Origin: Papiliotrema nemorosa
Taxonomy: Eukaryota > Basidiomycota > Tremellomycetes > Tremellales > Rhynchogastremaceae
Assembly (NCBI GenBank): GCA_032158125.1
Contig: JASKOT010000001.1
Span: 806,001-870,000 of the forward strand
Reading direction: 5' to 3'
Length of the DNA stretch: 64,000 nt
Every line of letters begins with the position of its first letter. The stretch's first letter is position 1. The notes under the pieces are model-generated. The model was not told the DNA's origin. It made no database searches and worked only from the letters and a program-made list of their open reading frames with translations. The position numbers and the translations under genes are program-made. This document shows positions 19,960 through 31,932 of the stretch, in pieces.

Positions 19960-21136
19960 TCAAAACACACGACCGATCCCTCTACACTGATAGCACTTCC
20001 CATCATCAAGTCCAAAGAAGCCGATTTCTCGACCTGATCCTCCGCAGTTCCAGCAGGGCCTGAGGCGTCAGCCTGTCATTGCCAACTAGTCTGATGAGGA
20101 TGTACTCACCTTCCTCCGATCCTTGGATCTCCTGGTTGAACTATGATCGCTCCAGGTGGAGGCATACCTACCACCTGTCCCGGTCTCAGACCATAAGGTT
20201 GTCCATATCCCCCATGATACGGTTGGTGAGGTGGACCGGGCGGATGATGATGTTGAGGTGGACCGGCATGTTGACCCGGATACGTATTCCATTTTCCTGG
20301 AGGAGGTGGAAGATGATTGAACGATTGTTGATGTTGTGGAGGCGGATGGGCAAAGTTTGGCAGTGGTTTTTGAAAGTTTGAAGAGGCGACTACGGAGGGG
20401 TTGGCATTGGACCCTGTGGATGTTGCGAAGGAAGCAGCTAGAGCCGCGTTGTACAGTTTGCCATATTTCCGCCAGTCCTAATTATTAGCGAGCTCCGTTT
20501 GCACGCTGGAAAGGAGCGTACTGCATCATGTGGGTTGGAAGGATCATTCGCCTTGTATCCTGTGTTCCCACCTGAAGATCAACTGCAAGCCGGTTCACAG
20601 GGAACAATCGACGTACACTTGTGGCAGAAGTGACCCTTGGGATAGACTAACAGCTGACCATGTCGCAGCAGAGGTCTTCCAGGCGTAGGTATCTCCGTCG
20701 GGCTCAGATCTATAGGTGGTGGAGGTCTCGACGGTCCAGCTGGACTACTAGGAGGTGGTCCGGACGGAGATCCAAACTGACCACTCTGTCTCGAAGGATG
20801 TCGAGGGGGAGCTTGATGATCCCCAAACGGATTGTTGCTCTGGAAAGATCCCCCTGTAGGCTGAGGTGAAACTCCCTGTATCCTCGGTCCGTATCCTACC
20901 CCTACGCCGGTGATGTTGGCCTCGAGCCGTTCGGGCATAGGAGGTGGACCGCTGAAATCAGGTCGAGCGGGTCCTGCGGCGAGTGTTGTATCTCCAGAGT
21001 GAGATGCTACGGCAGAGTAAGCAGGTGGTGGTTCGTCGGGTAGTGGAAGGTCATCTTGGGTCTCTTGGCGGCGAGGTTGAGGTTGAGTTGTAGTGGAGGG
21101 AGGTGGTCCTGCCGGCGGTGCGAACGTTTCCGTCAT
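19960..21136 (-). CDS. HUA1: Hua1-like proline-rich zinc-binding protein
   Basis: Yeast Hua1 is a cytoplasmic protein with a J-protein-like zinc-binding region, linked to actin and ubiquitin-adaptor partners; its molecular role is unclear. Exons 21136-20617, 20571-20522, 20477-20110 and 20059-19960 give 345 aa. The N-terminal half is Pro-rich and has PPAY (DEPPPAYSAV), a PY motif for Rsp5/Nedd4 WW domains. The core TPGRPLLRHGQLLVYPKGHF leads into CHKCGNTGYK. After a Pro/His/Gly stretch the C-terminus restores CWNCGGSG and CYQCRGIGRVF, so three CxxC pairs are present as in the family. The start ATG 21136 gives MTETFAPPAG. The splice junction 20616/20571 restores the second Cys of CHKC. The divergent neighbour, 303 bp away, is the deubiquitinase, a fitting but unproven partner. 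Confidence 0.82.
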
Positions 21137-21439
21137 GATGAGTTGCGACACTCTCTAGTCTGAACCTGATCAAGCTGATAGCGGACTATGAGCTTCCACG
21201 ATATCCGCGTCGAATAGATGCAGTGCGAAGGGTATGATCAAGCCAAGAAGATGGTCGACGTCGCTTGAGCCTGCTTCATCTCTGCTATCCGCATCGCCTT
21301 GAAACGGGGAAAAAGTCATGGCGTCATCACATTTTTTTGTATTCTGGCAATGTTTACCATAATGGTGTCCACCTTCTTCAAAGGTATCCCATGCACAGCT
21401 TGACAGTGTAAGCACTCGACATCCTCTCTTTCAACACCC

Positions 21440-23293
21440 ATGGCCATCTGTCCACTGTGTCAGCAAGACATACATGCAGATCAAGCAGCTTTCGAATATC
21501 ATGTCAACTCGCACCTCGATGATCCCACTTTGCCCACTTCTCGCCGACCGGTCAATCCCAGAAAGAGGACATGGGACGAGCAGAGCGAGTTGAAAGAATG
21601 CCCTATTTGCGCTTTTCCCTTTCTCGACCTACCCGCAGCGCAGAGACAACAACACGTATATGATTGTATAGGTTGGTTGTCTACTTCCGCCTGAGCTAAT
21701 GAAAGATGGGGCAAATCGTAGCCAAAACGAAACGTCTGATACTCGAACCCGCAAGATCAGCCATACTTTACCTTGGGAAGATGGTACGATGCAATCAGCG
21801 GCTCAGAACAATTCGGACAACTGGGTATCTGCCGAATGGGATGGTCCGGCAAAACCGGGGGGATGGTCAGATTGGGTATCCAAGAAACCAGGAACAGGCG
21901 ATCAATGGTGAGTCACCCCCCTCCGCCCTGCAGGTCGGGAGCTCACATCAGGTGGGATCCGATAAATGGAGTAATCGACTCCAAAGTCCCTTCAAATATC
22001 TCCCCGGGAGCTTTGATTGCTCTGCGAGATGTTTTGATAGAATCGTCAAAGCAGTACACCCTCAGAGCCAGGCTATGCTCGGATACGACCCATATAAGAC
22101 ATTCATGGAGACTAGATACAGGATGGGGATGCGGATACCGGAATGCGTTGATGTGCATCTCCGCCTTGGTGTACAATCGAGCCTACCGTGAAGTTTTCTC
22201 CAGAGAAAACAACGGTGCCGAACCGGGAGTAAGGAGGGTTCAGGGGTGGATCGAGGAAGCCTGGAATGCGGGATACGACAAGGAAGGAGCGGCGCAGTTG
22301 AGTGGGAAGGTGTTGGGGACGAGGAAGTGGATAGGGCCAACGGACCTTTACGCCATGTTCTCGTTTCTAGGCATACCGTAAGTTGTTGGGTGTCTGCAAC
22401 AGCTGATATCAGGTGCGAGCTGTGTGAGTGGCTACTGCCGAATGCCTGATGGGCAATACTGACCCCGCAGACGACTTTCCCAAACCTGTCAAGAGGGATC
22501 ACTCTGAGCCTGGAAGCGGTCAGTTCAACAATCGCAAAGCCAGTCATGCCTTGGTTGACTGGGTCAAGCGGTACTTTGTGCGTAGCATCGCACTCACCCA
22601 GAACCAAAGCTGAATGAGCAGGATGAGGATACCACAGCACCATCGTATGCCTCGGGCAACTCAGTAGACGCTTTCGGCGTTTTGATGGAGAATGGCTCGA
22701 GGCGCAAGGTTGTTCAGCAGACGGAAAAGCTGCCTTTGATCCTGCAGCACAAAGGTCATTCTCGCACGATTGTCGGATACGAAGAAACGCACCGCGGGAC
22801 TAATCTACTTTTGTTTGATCCTGGTCGATCCACCCCAAGCGATATAAGAGCCGCAGGGCTTGAGATCGCAAAGCGGAATCAACCCAATATGCCCAGCCTG
22901 GACAGTCCAATCCGCAAGGCCTCCCATCAGTCTTCCCATGAATCGTTGCGATTCAGCCGACCATATACAAACGGAAACAGCGAACCAGTCTTTCTGCCAC
23001 CCACCGACAGCCCAGACATTCTGGATGACGAAGAGGTAGCCCCAGACGGATGGGTACGGAAAAAAGTCAACAAGCTCAAGAAGAGTCTGAGCGATGATAA
23101 TCCCACTGGGAGGAGGGAGCGAAAACAGTCGGTACCGCAGATTCTGGCAGATTTCAGGGTTAGCGTTCAGAGACTTGGCAAGTTTGATCAGTACCAGGTT
23201 TTGAAGTTTACGGGAGGCCCCGTGTTGACCATGTCAGAGAGATCGAGGAGGAAGGTGATTACGAGCACGCCCGTAAGGGCTGACGACCCGTGA
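21440..23293 (+). CDS. ZUP1: ZUFSP/ZUP1-type peptidase C78, predicted K63-specific deubiquitinase
   Basis: ZUP1 (S. pombe Mug105) family cysteine proteases cleave K63-linked ubiquitin and act in genome stability. Six exons (21440-21675, 21722-21907, 21952-22377, 22413-22423, 22471-22577, 22622-23293) give 545 aa. Two N-terminal zinc fingers are visible (CPLCQQDIHADQAAFEYHVN and CPICAFPF...HVYDC). The catalytic domain has DTGWGCGYRN with the presumed nucleophile Cys201, WIEEAWNAGYD, WIGPTDLYAMFSFLGIP and QHKGHSRTIVGYEE with the catalytic His, then LLLFDPG. Exon 4 is only 11 nt, yet it is needed to join LGIP to YDFPKP. A Ser-rich insertion of about 110 residues separates LLLFDPG from the closing DQYQVLKFTGG. 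The first intron uses GTTGTC as donor, which is less certain. Confidence 0.85.
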
Positions 23294-23536
23294 TACCGGT
23301 GTAGCCGTACTTTCGTTCTTGTCGTATGTAACCCCAGTTGTATGTGATGAAATGCCCCCGTGCCATGTCATTAATCAGTGATCATGGCTGTTTTATGTCA
23401 GCTGACATGTCGTAGTCGTGCCAAAAATGTAATGTCAGTGGTTGAGCGTCAATCCCTTCCAGTCCACTGCGCGCAACATATACATGAAGGGGAAAACCGA
23501 ACCAAAGAAAGATGAACATCACAACTCGCCGCCTCT

Positions 23537-24275
23537 CTAGTATCCACCTCGACCACGAGGAGCACCCCTGCCTCTCGGTGCACCTCTTGAAGCACCGAAA
23601 CCTCCTCGTCCTCCACCAAATCCACCTCGTCCTCCTCGGTCTCCACCACCGAAACCTCCCCTGCCCCTTGGTGCACCTCGTCCCCTCATACCACCTCGAC
23701 CACCCGGTGCACCACGTCCTCCTCGTCCTCCACCTCGAGCTCCTCCTCGTTCTGATCGTCAGCAAGATCAAAGCATGGTTGACAATCGGTTACTCACTTT
23801 CAACTTTTGCTCCGGCAATCTTTGGCTTGGGCAAGAACCTCTCGATAGGTAACAATTTGTCTCCACCGATATACACCTTGTCCTCCTTTTTAAAACTACT
23901 AGCGACCATACCTCCTTCCATCTTTACCGTGAAGTAGACCTCATTTATAGGTCCTAATATCTCGTCGATCTTTCCAATCTGAGTTTTGTTTTCGAGATAT
24001 ATCGGAGCGTTGAAATAGGGTATAGATTGAGGTTTGGTCAATGAACACAACATTTCAGATTCCACAGGATGCAAGAATGATCCGATTTCTATCCACTCAG
24101 CACATAGTCCGAAGTATACCCTGGCATGTGATGGCTCACCTAGGACCTCTGCTGGTGGTCCGAAATCTCGTTGTTGGAATCCACCCCTTCCTCCACCTCT
24201 TCCACCACCTCGTCCACCGCCGAATCCACCTCTTCCGCCTGCTCCTCCACCTCGAGAAAATCCTCTGCCGCTCAT
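23537..24275 (-). CDS. GAR1: H/ACA snoRNP protein Gar1
   Basis: Gar1 is a core subunit of H/ACA ribonucleoproteins that pseudouridylate rRNA; it acts in the nucleolus. Exons 24275-23798 and 23751-23537 give 230 aa. There are RGG/FGG repeats at both ends (residues 1-35 and from about 160). The central conserved fold is [40 protein letters not shown] and [19 protein letters not shown], ending [10 protein letters not shown]. The intron 23752-23797 brings the Arg/Gly-rich tail into frame, ending [12 protein letters not shown]. Length and architecture match Gar1 from yeasts to human. It shares a roughly 300-bp divergent promoter with GWT1. Confidence 0.95.
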
Positions 24276-24571
24276 GTTGATTGTCGGGGAGGGATGGTAG
24301 TTGTCGAGCGAGACGATCTGGGACCTGTAGCGCTATATGGTGACCCTCACCAAAATTCAGCAAATTACGAGTGAACAGCGGAGAGCGGGAGCAAATCATG
24401 ATAATCCGCCTATTTAGTCCACTCACAGGATAGGCCTGCAAAACCGTTTCTGCGGGACTCCGCTGTTTCAGCTCGCTTTGGTCGAAACAATGCACGACTT
24501 TTGACCGTCAACTCTGGTTGAATATCTAGCAGCACAATCTCGAGGCTCAAGGCAGCGGCTCGACTCGCGAA

Positions 24572-26544
24572 ATGGCGTCTGACTACAAGAATGCCAAAGA
24601 GGCTTTCCACTCGGACAATTTAGGCGAGAGCATATGGGCCATCCAGGCGACTTCGTTCACTGCTCTGTCCGCCTATGTCCTTTATGCGGTAGTGTCGAAG
24701 AGGGTCAAGGGTAATTCGCCGATCAGAGATTACTCAATCACCATTCTACCTCTTCTTCTTGGTGTCACCTTACTCTACAACATGCCTTATTCCCTCAATG
24801 GCCTCTTGCTCGGGATGGCCGGTATCGTCCAGTCACTCTTCCCCGTACCCTCGACCAAGAAGGAGCAATCTAAGAAACGATCTCAGGGGAAATGGCTGGA
24901 CGAGAGTGATTCAGACGAAGAACCTTCTCAACCTGTTGAAGGGTACTCTTCCTCGGTCGGGTTATCCCGGATGTCCACATCCAGCAGTACGGACCGTACA
25001 CCCAGTCGACCCCTTTCTCCGCTGGATCCACCCACGGCACCCATACCTTCTCCGGATGGACTGTCCCCAGACCGCCTGGAGAAACCAATGACAAAACGGA
25101 CGAATCGAAGGAGACATTCGCCCACCCCATCCACTCATACACACATGGCGATAGACGTTCTACCTACCCCGGAAACAAACACGTTTTCAGTGGAATCAAA
25201 TCCCGCTTACCCGCCTCATCCTCGATCAAGGAGTAGTGGTGCGGTGCGATCCGGTCATATAAGCTCCAGCGAGAGACTGCCATTCCTGACGGTGTATCGG
25301 GCACATATGATGATCATGACGATACATTGCATCCTCGCTGTGGATTTCCCAATTTTCCCTCGACATCAAGGTAAATGCGAAGATTTCGGGACAAGTCTGG
25401 TCAGTTCGAATATTCTCTGACCGAGATTCACGGGCTGATAGTAGATGGATGTCGGAGTCGGCTCATTCGTGTTCTCCCTGGGTCTCGTCTCATCCCGCTC
25501 TGCCGGTGTTCGATCCAAACATAACCTTCTCGCATCAATCTTCGGCTCTCTCAAGAAAGCTTCCCCGGTACTTTTGCTCGGACTCGTACGAGTGCTCATG
25601 GTCAAGGGCGCGGAATACCCGGTTAGCTTCCTTTCGCGCCACCGTGTCCAGCTGACGAGCAGGAACATGTCACTGAATACGGCGTGCATTGGAACTTCTT
25701 TTTCACCCTGGGCATACTACCCGTTCTGGGTATACTTCTATCGCCCCTCAGCAAGGCATTAGGTTGGACCCCTCTGGCCCTCTTGATCGGTCTGGGTACG
25801 TCAATCCCCACATTCTTCCGCCGTTCGTAACTGATCAGCAGTCCATCATATCGCACTGAAACGGTTCGGTCTACAAGCATGGATTCTCTCTGCCGAAAGA
25901 ATCGGCTTGATAGGGATGAACAAAGAAGGAATCGTCTCTTTGGTCGGGTATTTGGCGATATACGGTCTGGGTCTTGGGATAGGTCAACATATCCTTCGAA
26001 GCTCGGCCGACGAGCACCGTGCCGACCACCAACGAGCTGTAAGCGATGAGTCCGAACAAGTCCGAATGAGGATGGAAAAGCGAAGGACGGAATGTGCTCT
26101 TGAGCTCTTTGGGTATTCTGTCGGATGGTGGGTCTTGCTCATCGCTCTGCGGTGGTCGGGAGAAGAAGTATCGCGCCGCATGGTAGGTCTCTGTTTGTCG
26201 CGCCCAGATCCGGAAAGACTGATTGGTAGGCCAATCTACCTTACGTGTTGTGGACCGTGGCGTACAACACTACGTTCCTCCTGGGGTATCTCATCATTGA
26301 GATTTGCTTCTTTCCAGTCGACAACTCGTCGTCTGAGGGTCCGGCCGTCCCACCCTTGCTCGACGCGATCAACCGCAATGGTCTGGCGGTGTTTCTGCTG
26401 GCCAACCTTGGGACTGGACTGGTCAATGTCAGTATGAGGACAATGTACGCTTCGGACAGCGTGGCATTGGTTGTGCTGTTGTTGTACAGTGGGGGGATCA
26501 GCGCCTTGGCATGGGCGGGCAAAAGGCTAAGACTGAAGATATAG
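24572..26544 (+). CDS. GWT1: GPI-anchor inositol acyltransferase Gwt1 (PIG-W)
   Basis: Gwt1 acylates the inositol of GlcN-PI in the ER, an early step of GPI-anchor synthesis; it is the known target of the antifungal manogepix. Five exons (24572-25399, 25445-25621, 25663-25795, 25842-26182, 26230-26544) give 597 aa. The protein is polytopic: hydrophobic segments include [52 protein letters not shown] and [19 protein letters not shown]. Family blocks are [68 protein letters not shown] and [16 protein letters not shown] Ser/Pro-rich loop of about 150 residues (about 95-250) between early membrane helices is longer than in yeast. It is the likely functional partner of GPI-anchored proteins such as the GH128 enzyme here. 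Confidence 0.95.
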
Positions 26545-26681
26545 AACACATACAATGATGAGTGTTGTCTTGGTATGCTATTGGTTCAACATGTTTCGCA
26601 TCACAGTGGGATCTCTGGACAACGCTTTGACACAACCTAACGAAGCTTTCCTGAAGGTACAACCGCTCCTCGAGGATACTC

Positions 26682-27523
26682 TTACAACATGCGAGCTATA
26701 GCCGCGTAACTCAACTTGACTTGTTCTCCCTTGGTAGACTCCTTGATTTGCAGGCTATCGGCATCTTCCAACTCCAACTCGCCAAGAACGACCACCTCAC
26801 CCTCATCTTCCGTCCCGAGATCGCCCATCTTTGCCCGAGTCGGCGACAAGCATTGACCAGTGGAGAAGGTAGATACTCGCTCCCATTCGTCGTCTTCATC
26901 CTCTTCTTCTTCTTCCAGCTCTGCTGGTTCTCTGATCAGTCCTGGAGTTTGTGGCGTGGACGAGAGGGAGGAACCAGGGACACCCATCTTGGGTAACAGG
27001 GGGGTTTCAAGGGCGATAGTACGAGGTTTAGTAGTTGTGGAAATAGTTGTGGAAGTAGCGGAGACATCGGTATCTGGCAAAGGGGTGATGGATGGGTTGA
27101 CGACAAAGTCAAAGCCCAATGAAGTGGCCGTTGTAGCTATACAATCAGCCGACTGCCGAGCATCAAGTAAGATCCGGATGGCTCACTTCGCTTTTCCCGT
27201 TTAATCTTACCATCATGTATCAGCCCCTCCAGATCCACTTCTCTCCCTGTACGAGTACCACCGAGTCGATTCTCCAGAGAACCAGGTCTGATCTGGTCCG
27301 CGTCGACAAGGGTGACCCTATTCGATGGGTTCACCGGGACGCTCCTAGCGTAATTCTCCGCCAATACATCCGACCTCCAATCGTATTTGTCCAATGAGAA
27401 GGCCTGCGTCTTCGACTTGATCTTGTCGCCTGGTCTGAGTGAAGTTGGGGTGGGTCGACCGGCCGGTCGACGGATATAGGGGGAAGGTTGGGATTGACGG
27501 AATGACATTTGGGTGTTGATCAT
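26682..27523 (-). CDS. Unknown protein, disordered with an acidic central run
   Basis: Not recognised. Two exons (27523-27187, 27136-26682) joined through a clean intron give 263 aa. The N-terminal part contains SLDKYDWRSDVLAENYARSV and a basic stretch ending KIKREKR. The second exon is Ser/Thr/Pro-rich with an acidic run (ELEEEEEDEDDEWERVS) and a C-terminal KLSYAAIARML. No signal peptide or membrane segment is seen. The start at 27523 is the first in-frame ATG; another at 27508 (MSFRQSQPSP) is equally possible. It lies tail-to-tail with GWT1 (137 bp). The reality of the gene rests on the coherent splice and composition, not on homology. Confidence 0.6.
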
Positions 27524-28066
27524 GCTGAAGTGGTACTGTAGGATTTGACAAGGCAAGAGGGTATCAAGAATACGATGGTGAAGAGGATCCGGATGCAGAG
27601 GATCGAAGAGGATGCCCCGAGCTATATACAATGACGGAGGGTGGCAACGTGTGCGAGGTGAGGCAGAGGTCTGTGTGCGAGTCGAACCAAGAGTGGGCAA
27701 GTGGACCCGAGAGGTTGTGTGTGACGATGAGGGGTGTCCTGTGGGTATCGCTCAGAGTGTCAAAGACAGGCTGATGGTCGAACGCTGCACCAAGTCGTGG
27801 CTAACTGGGCGCGATGCTCTCTTCTTCGCGTCGAGTCGGAAGGAGGAGGTCTATGGGGGGGCGCCGAGGAGAGATAAGCAACCCCCCCCCCATTTCATGT
27901 AAACAAATTCGCCACCCGGTTACCGGACGCGTCTGGAGAGATAACCAGAATGACGACATGTACCTTAGAGTGGCCGCCGGGACAGAGTCAAGTGCTTGGT
28001 TTGTACATACATGTGCATGGCATCCAACAAGTCTGCTGACGAGACGCAGCGTAATGCGTGCGGTGT
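27524..28066. other. Intergenic region between two minus-strand genes
   Basis: 543 bp with the promoter of the 263-aa unknown gene and the 3' end of the bromodomain gene. It has a run of ten C at 27882-27891 and one ACGCGT at 27927-27932. No gene or RNA structure is supported. Confidence 0.45.
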
Positions 28067-30467
28067 CTACTTCCCCATATCCGCTTGCATCGACCTAAAG
28101 TGGATAATGTGCGCCTCGGTTGCTCTGAACATCTCTTGAGCCATTTTGAATACTTGGCTGTCCTCGGCATTGTACATCATGGCGTTGCTGAAAGGTCAGC
28201 AGGAGCGACCACAAGTTCGGAAGATGGAGAAGAGTTTGACTGGACCACGAGCAGGGGAGCAACGAGTCCAGTCCAGTCGTACTCACGCAAAGATGAGAAA
28301 GACATCCCGCTCAAACTCGTCGATACTGGTGATATGACCATCTCGGATCCTCTGCTTGACCTTCTTCAGATCCATGGGCTTCTTGATGATCTGATCATAG
28401 TCCGGTGCATCAGACTGAACATCAGTGAATTCCGAGCTTTCTGGACAGGATTGCAGAGACTTACTTTCTTGACACCAGTGGAGAAAACTCCCCCATGCTG
28501 ATGTCCCGTGATCGACTCCAAGAGATTATACAAAATCTTCTGAGTCGCCCTAACATCTTTCGGCTCGGATCGTCTTGGTCCCCGCTTTGTACCCTCCCCA
28601 ACGGATGTCACGGGTGTGGCCGAAGCTGCTTCTCGACCGTGGTCTCCACCTCCACTCGCACGATCGGGATCATCGTCGTGATTGCCTTGTAGCGTGGGAG
28701 CTAGCAGGCGGACCTGTCAGCGAAAAAAAGTTTCAACTTTTGGTCTCTTTGCTTGAAGGGGGTCGTAAGGGAGTCAAGGATACTCAAACTCACTTTTACC
28801 CTGTCGTTTCTTCCTCCCTGCGTCTTTCTTTTCCTCCACGGGAGAAGCCTCCTTCTTGCCTCGACGAGAAGAACGCGTAGGTCTCGCCTCCTCGGCAGGT
28901 GATTCCGCGTCATCCTCTTCCTCCTTTGCGCTTTCGACGGCGGCAGACTGCTCTCGGACAGATTTTGAAACCACCTCATCCCTCATTCCCCGAGCTTTCC
29001 CTCGTAGCGCTCGCTTCTCCTCAACTGCCACAGGAGTAGAGGCACTGCTCGACACGGAAGGTGCACGACGACTCGTGGCCGGTGAGCTGCCTCGAGTTCT
29101 GATTGATGGTGGAGGACTCTCGTGACCTCGGGTGTGTCTCTTTGATTGTCTTCTTCCTCGACCTGTTTCTTCGGGTTCCGCATCCGCCTCTTTCTCGGGC
29201 TCACCGACCGTCTCGGTCTCTTCATCTGATTGATGATCCGATGTCGTTGCTGCAGGGGAAGTCCCTCGACGTGGTCGTCCGCCTCTCTTTGACACAGGTG
29301 CACCGCGAGGTTGTGTAGAGGCTTTCCTCTTCGACGATCGCGTAGCATGCTCGGCAGGTGATGGTGAAGGGACTGGTTTGGGCGTCGTGTCGTTTGCATC
29401 TGTAGGTTGTGATGGAAGCGGAGACAGCTCGGAAGCTGCTGGTGAGGGTTTGGGATCGTCGTCGGCTTCCTCAGGGACAGCCTCATCCACGTCAATGGCA
29501 TCCGTCTCCGGCTGGTCCTCTGCCTTTAACGCAACTGCGCCCGCCTCCTCCTTGACCGCCGATCTGCCTTTCCTTGGTGAGATTTGAGATTTTTTCTCCC
29601 TTGTTGGGGACTTTCGAGCTTCACGACGGGTTTCGACCACTTGCACATCCGCGTCTTCAGTGTTCTCTGCAACTGCGGGCTGGACTTCCTGCTCGAGATC
29701 CTTATCTTCCGTCCTCTTTGACGTCTCCTTCGTCTTCGCTTTGGATGAAGGTTTCCCAGATTTGCTCTTTGGACCCGCTTCCATAGTCGCTTCGGTAGGT
29801 ACCGCTCCCTCTGCCGATTTTTCAGGCCCCGTGCTCAGTTCTGTAGTACCCTGCTGAGCTTCTTGTCGATCAACGTCAATCTCGCCATCCTTTATGGGTC
29901 CGTCCTCTATGGCCCTTTTCACCTCCTGTTCATCTGGTATCCATTGCAGAACCCTCGGACCGTACTTTTTCACCGTGGCAGCTTTAATTTCCTCCCGAAT
30001 AGCTTCATCCATTTCTCCTCCTTTCAGCGCATTGATCTCGCCAATCAGAACCGTAAAGCGATTTTCGTATTCCTCAATCTTCAATTTAAGCTCTTCCAAG
30101 CGAGCAAAGTAGAATGTCCGCGCGAGAAGAAGATGTATCTTGTTTTGAGGTTTCATAGCATCAGGTGCGGGACTACCATCAGCTCGCTATCGCATAAGTG
30201 AAGGTGAACTTACACATTCTGACCTATTGAAGTCATCAGAGCCACGTACAGCTCTTCGCATGCCGAAGGAGAGAACGTATCCGCGGGTCGAGATACGCAA
30301 ATGGGATGAGAAGTGAGGAGTTGGGATATGGTCGTCCATGCCGCTGCGCCGACTTTGTAGACTGCCTGGGCGAGCAGTAGCTTTTCTTGTGTGGTCAAGC
30401 TATCCGCTATCGATGGTGCATGAGTCTCGACAGTGGACCCGACCACTGAAGCCTCTGTCGTTGCCAT
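28067..30467 (-). CDS. BDC1: Bromodomain protein of BRD8/Bdc1 type (NuA4 histone acetyltransferase subunit)
   Basis: BRD8 (human) and Bdc1 (fission yeast) are NuA4/TIP60 subunits that read acetylated histones. Five exons (30467-30214, 30172-28794, 28700-28465, 28414-28287, 28187-28067) give 705 aa. The N-terminus has the SANT-like block LAQAVYKVGAAAWTTISQLL and SPSACEELYVALM, then a coiled coil (FARLEELKLKIEEYENRF). Residues about 150-560 are low-complexity, charged and rich in SPAPS/RRGR. The C-terminal bromodomain runs about 600-705: ATQKILYNLLESI, APDYDQIIKKPMDLKKVKQR, FERDVFLIFANAMMYNAEDS, with the acetyl-lysine Asn in MMYNAED and the ZA-loop PDY present. The acceptor for exon 3 must be GCTAG at 28701-28705; the upstream GACAG would break the frame. 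Confidence 0.85.
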
Positions 30468-30663
30468 GCTTTCAGCTGTGTCGATTATTGAGAGAGACCT
30501 GTAGCTGTTTCAGCTGTCTGTTTTGGTTGGATGCGAGAATCAGGTAGGCGCGCCAACCGGGGAGTGGTACGCCTAATATCGCCGGTGGAGGCGTTCGGTC
30601 CACCTAACCCACCTCATCCCTTCCTTCGACCTGCTCCTTAACTTGTCACTCTCTTCAGCGACA
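30468..30663. promoter_or_regulatory. Short divergent promoter BDC1 / CSN7
   Basis: Only 196 bp separate the two start codons, so the histone-acetyltransferase subunit and the COP9 subunit must share promoter sequence. No named element is recognised. Confidence 0.4.
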
Positions 30664-31764
30664 ATGTCAGAGCAAGCTTCGAAATTAGAGCCTTTCCTGC
30701 TCTTAGTGAGATCTACGAAAGGCGCAGCAGCTGCAAAAGTCATTGTCGATGCCACCGCAGCGGTAAGTCTGGCATGATCAGGTGGAGGTCTACTGACGGT
30801 TAGCCGGGGACATATGTGTTCGGGGAGCTTTTGGAGCTGCCGAATATACGCGAGCTCAAAGGTGATGAGATGAACGGGAAGGCATACGCCCTGCTGGAGC
30901 TCTTCGCCTATGGTACCTTGGAGACGTACAATCGTGCGTTACCGCTTTCCCTCGCCATTGTGCCAGGATCGACCGCTGATCAAATAGAATCAATAGATTC
31001 ATTCTCTGCACTCTCGCCCGCGCACTTGACAAAGCTGAGACATCTTACACTGGTTTCTGTAGCGCTATCGAAGAGGGTGAGCTACAAAGGGTACGGTTGC
31101 CATAGCTCATCTCCAGTCGATCCCCTACGACACACTGTTGACTTCCCTCGACATTGGATCGATAAGGGAGCTCGAAGACTTGATAATAGACGTCATATAT
31201 GCCGGTCTACTCAAAGGGAAGATGCATCACCACGAAAAAGTACTGCACGTTGATTGGGTGGCCGGGCGAGATGTCGCGCCGTCGGATCTACCTATTCTTC
31301 AGCAATCGTTACGGAACTGGTATGCTCAGCTAATCTGCTCTTATAATCCAGCTGACTTGCAGGTCAACGACAGCTCACTCGCTGTTGATCGCGCTAGACG
31401 AGGAGATTGATCGAGTGCGAAAAGAGACTCAGAACCGAAAACACGACCATGCGGCTTATATCGCTCAACGAGATGCATCTTACGCTCACGTCATGGAGAC
31501 TCACTCGAAAGCGCAGGAGAAGACTCGAAGAGGAGTAGGAGGTTTCAACAACGCTGCAAACTCGCTGCCTGGATGGAATCAGAGTAGCGGAAAGTCATGG
31601 CTAGGCACAGGTGTATCGAACGGAGGAGGGCCATTGTGGGTGCGCTCGCGTTTGAGCGATCTAGATCAGTAAAGCTGACGCATGGTAACAGGCCGGGAGC
31701 TCGTAACTTTGCAACTCCAGACGAGCAGGTCGCTACTCGAGGCGCCAAACGTCCCAGAGAGTGA
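30664..31764 (+). CDS. CSN7: COP9 signalosome subunit 7 (PCI domain)
   Basis: CSN7 is a scaffold subunit of the COP9 signalosome, which removes Nedd8 from cullins. Six exons (30664-30762, 30804-30933, 30988-31076, 31117-31319, 31363-31635, 31692-31764) give 288 aa. The PCI/winged-helix core is clear: YVFGELLELPNIRELKG, YALLELFAYGTLETYN, AHLTKLRHLTLVSVALSKRS, IPYDTLLTSLDIGSIRELED and the LLKGKMHHHEKVLHVDWVAG strand region, followed by a C-terminal helix (SLLIALDEEIDRVRKETQNR). The tail ends QVATRGAKRPRE. Length fits CSN7 (about 260-290 aa). The last intron (31636-31691) is needed to reach this ending; without it the frame stops early. Confidence 0.88.
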
Positions 31765-31932
31765 TTATCGGAAAGCATCACAAGCTCAATGACATTGTAG
31801 ACCTATGACGACTGAACGAACCACGGAACACCGCACGGCATCTCCCATGTATATATTTGACGATCCGAGAGTGTCGGATGTATGCAATACATATGAACCA
31901 ATGCAATGCTCCTCTGGCTAGTAGCGGGATGT

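Noticed and set aside
27660..27700. tRNA B-box-like GGTTCGACTC on the minus strand
   Set aside because: No matching acceptor stem or A box within 60-90 bp.
27882..27891. Run of ten C
   Set aside because: Single homopolymer in intergenic DNA; may be a sequencing-sensitive site but nothing more.
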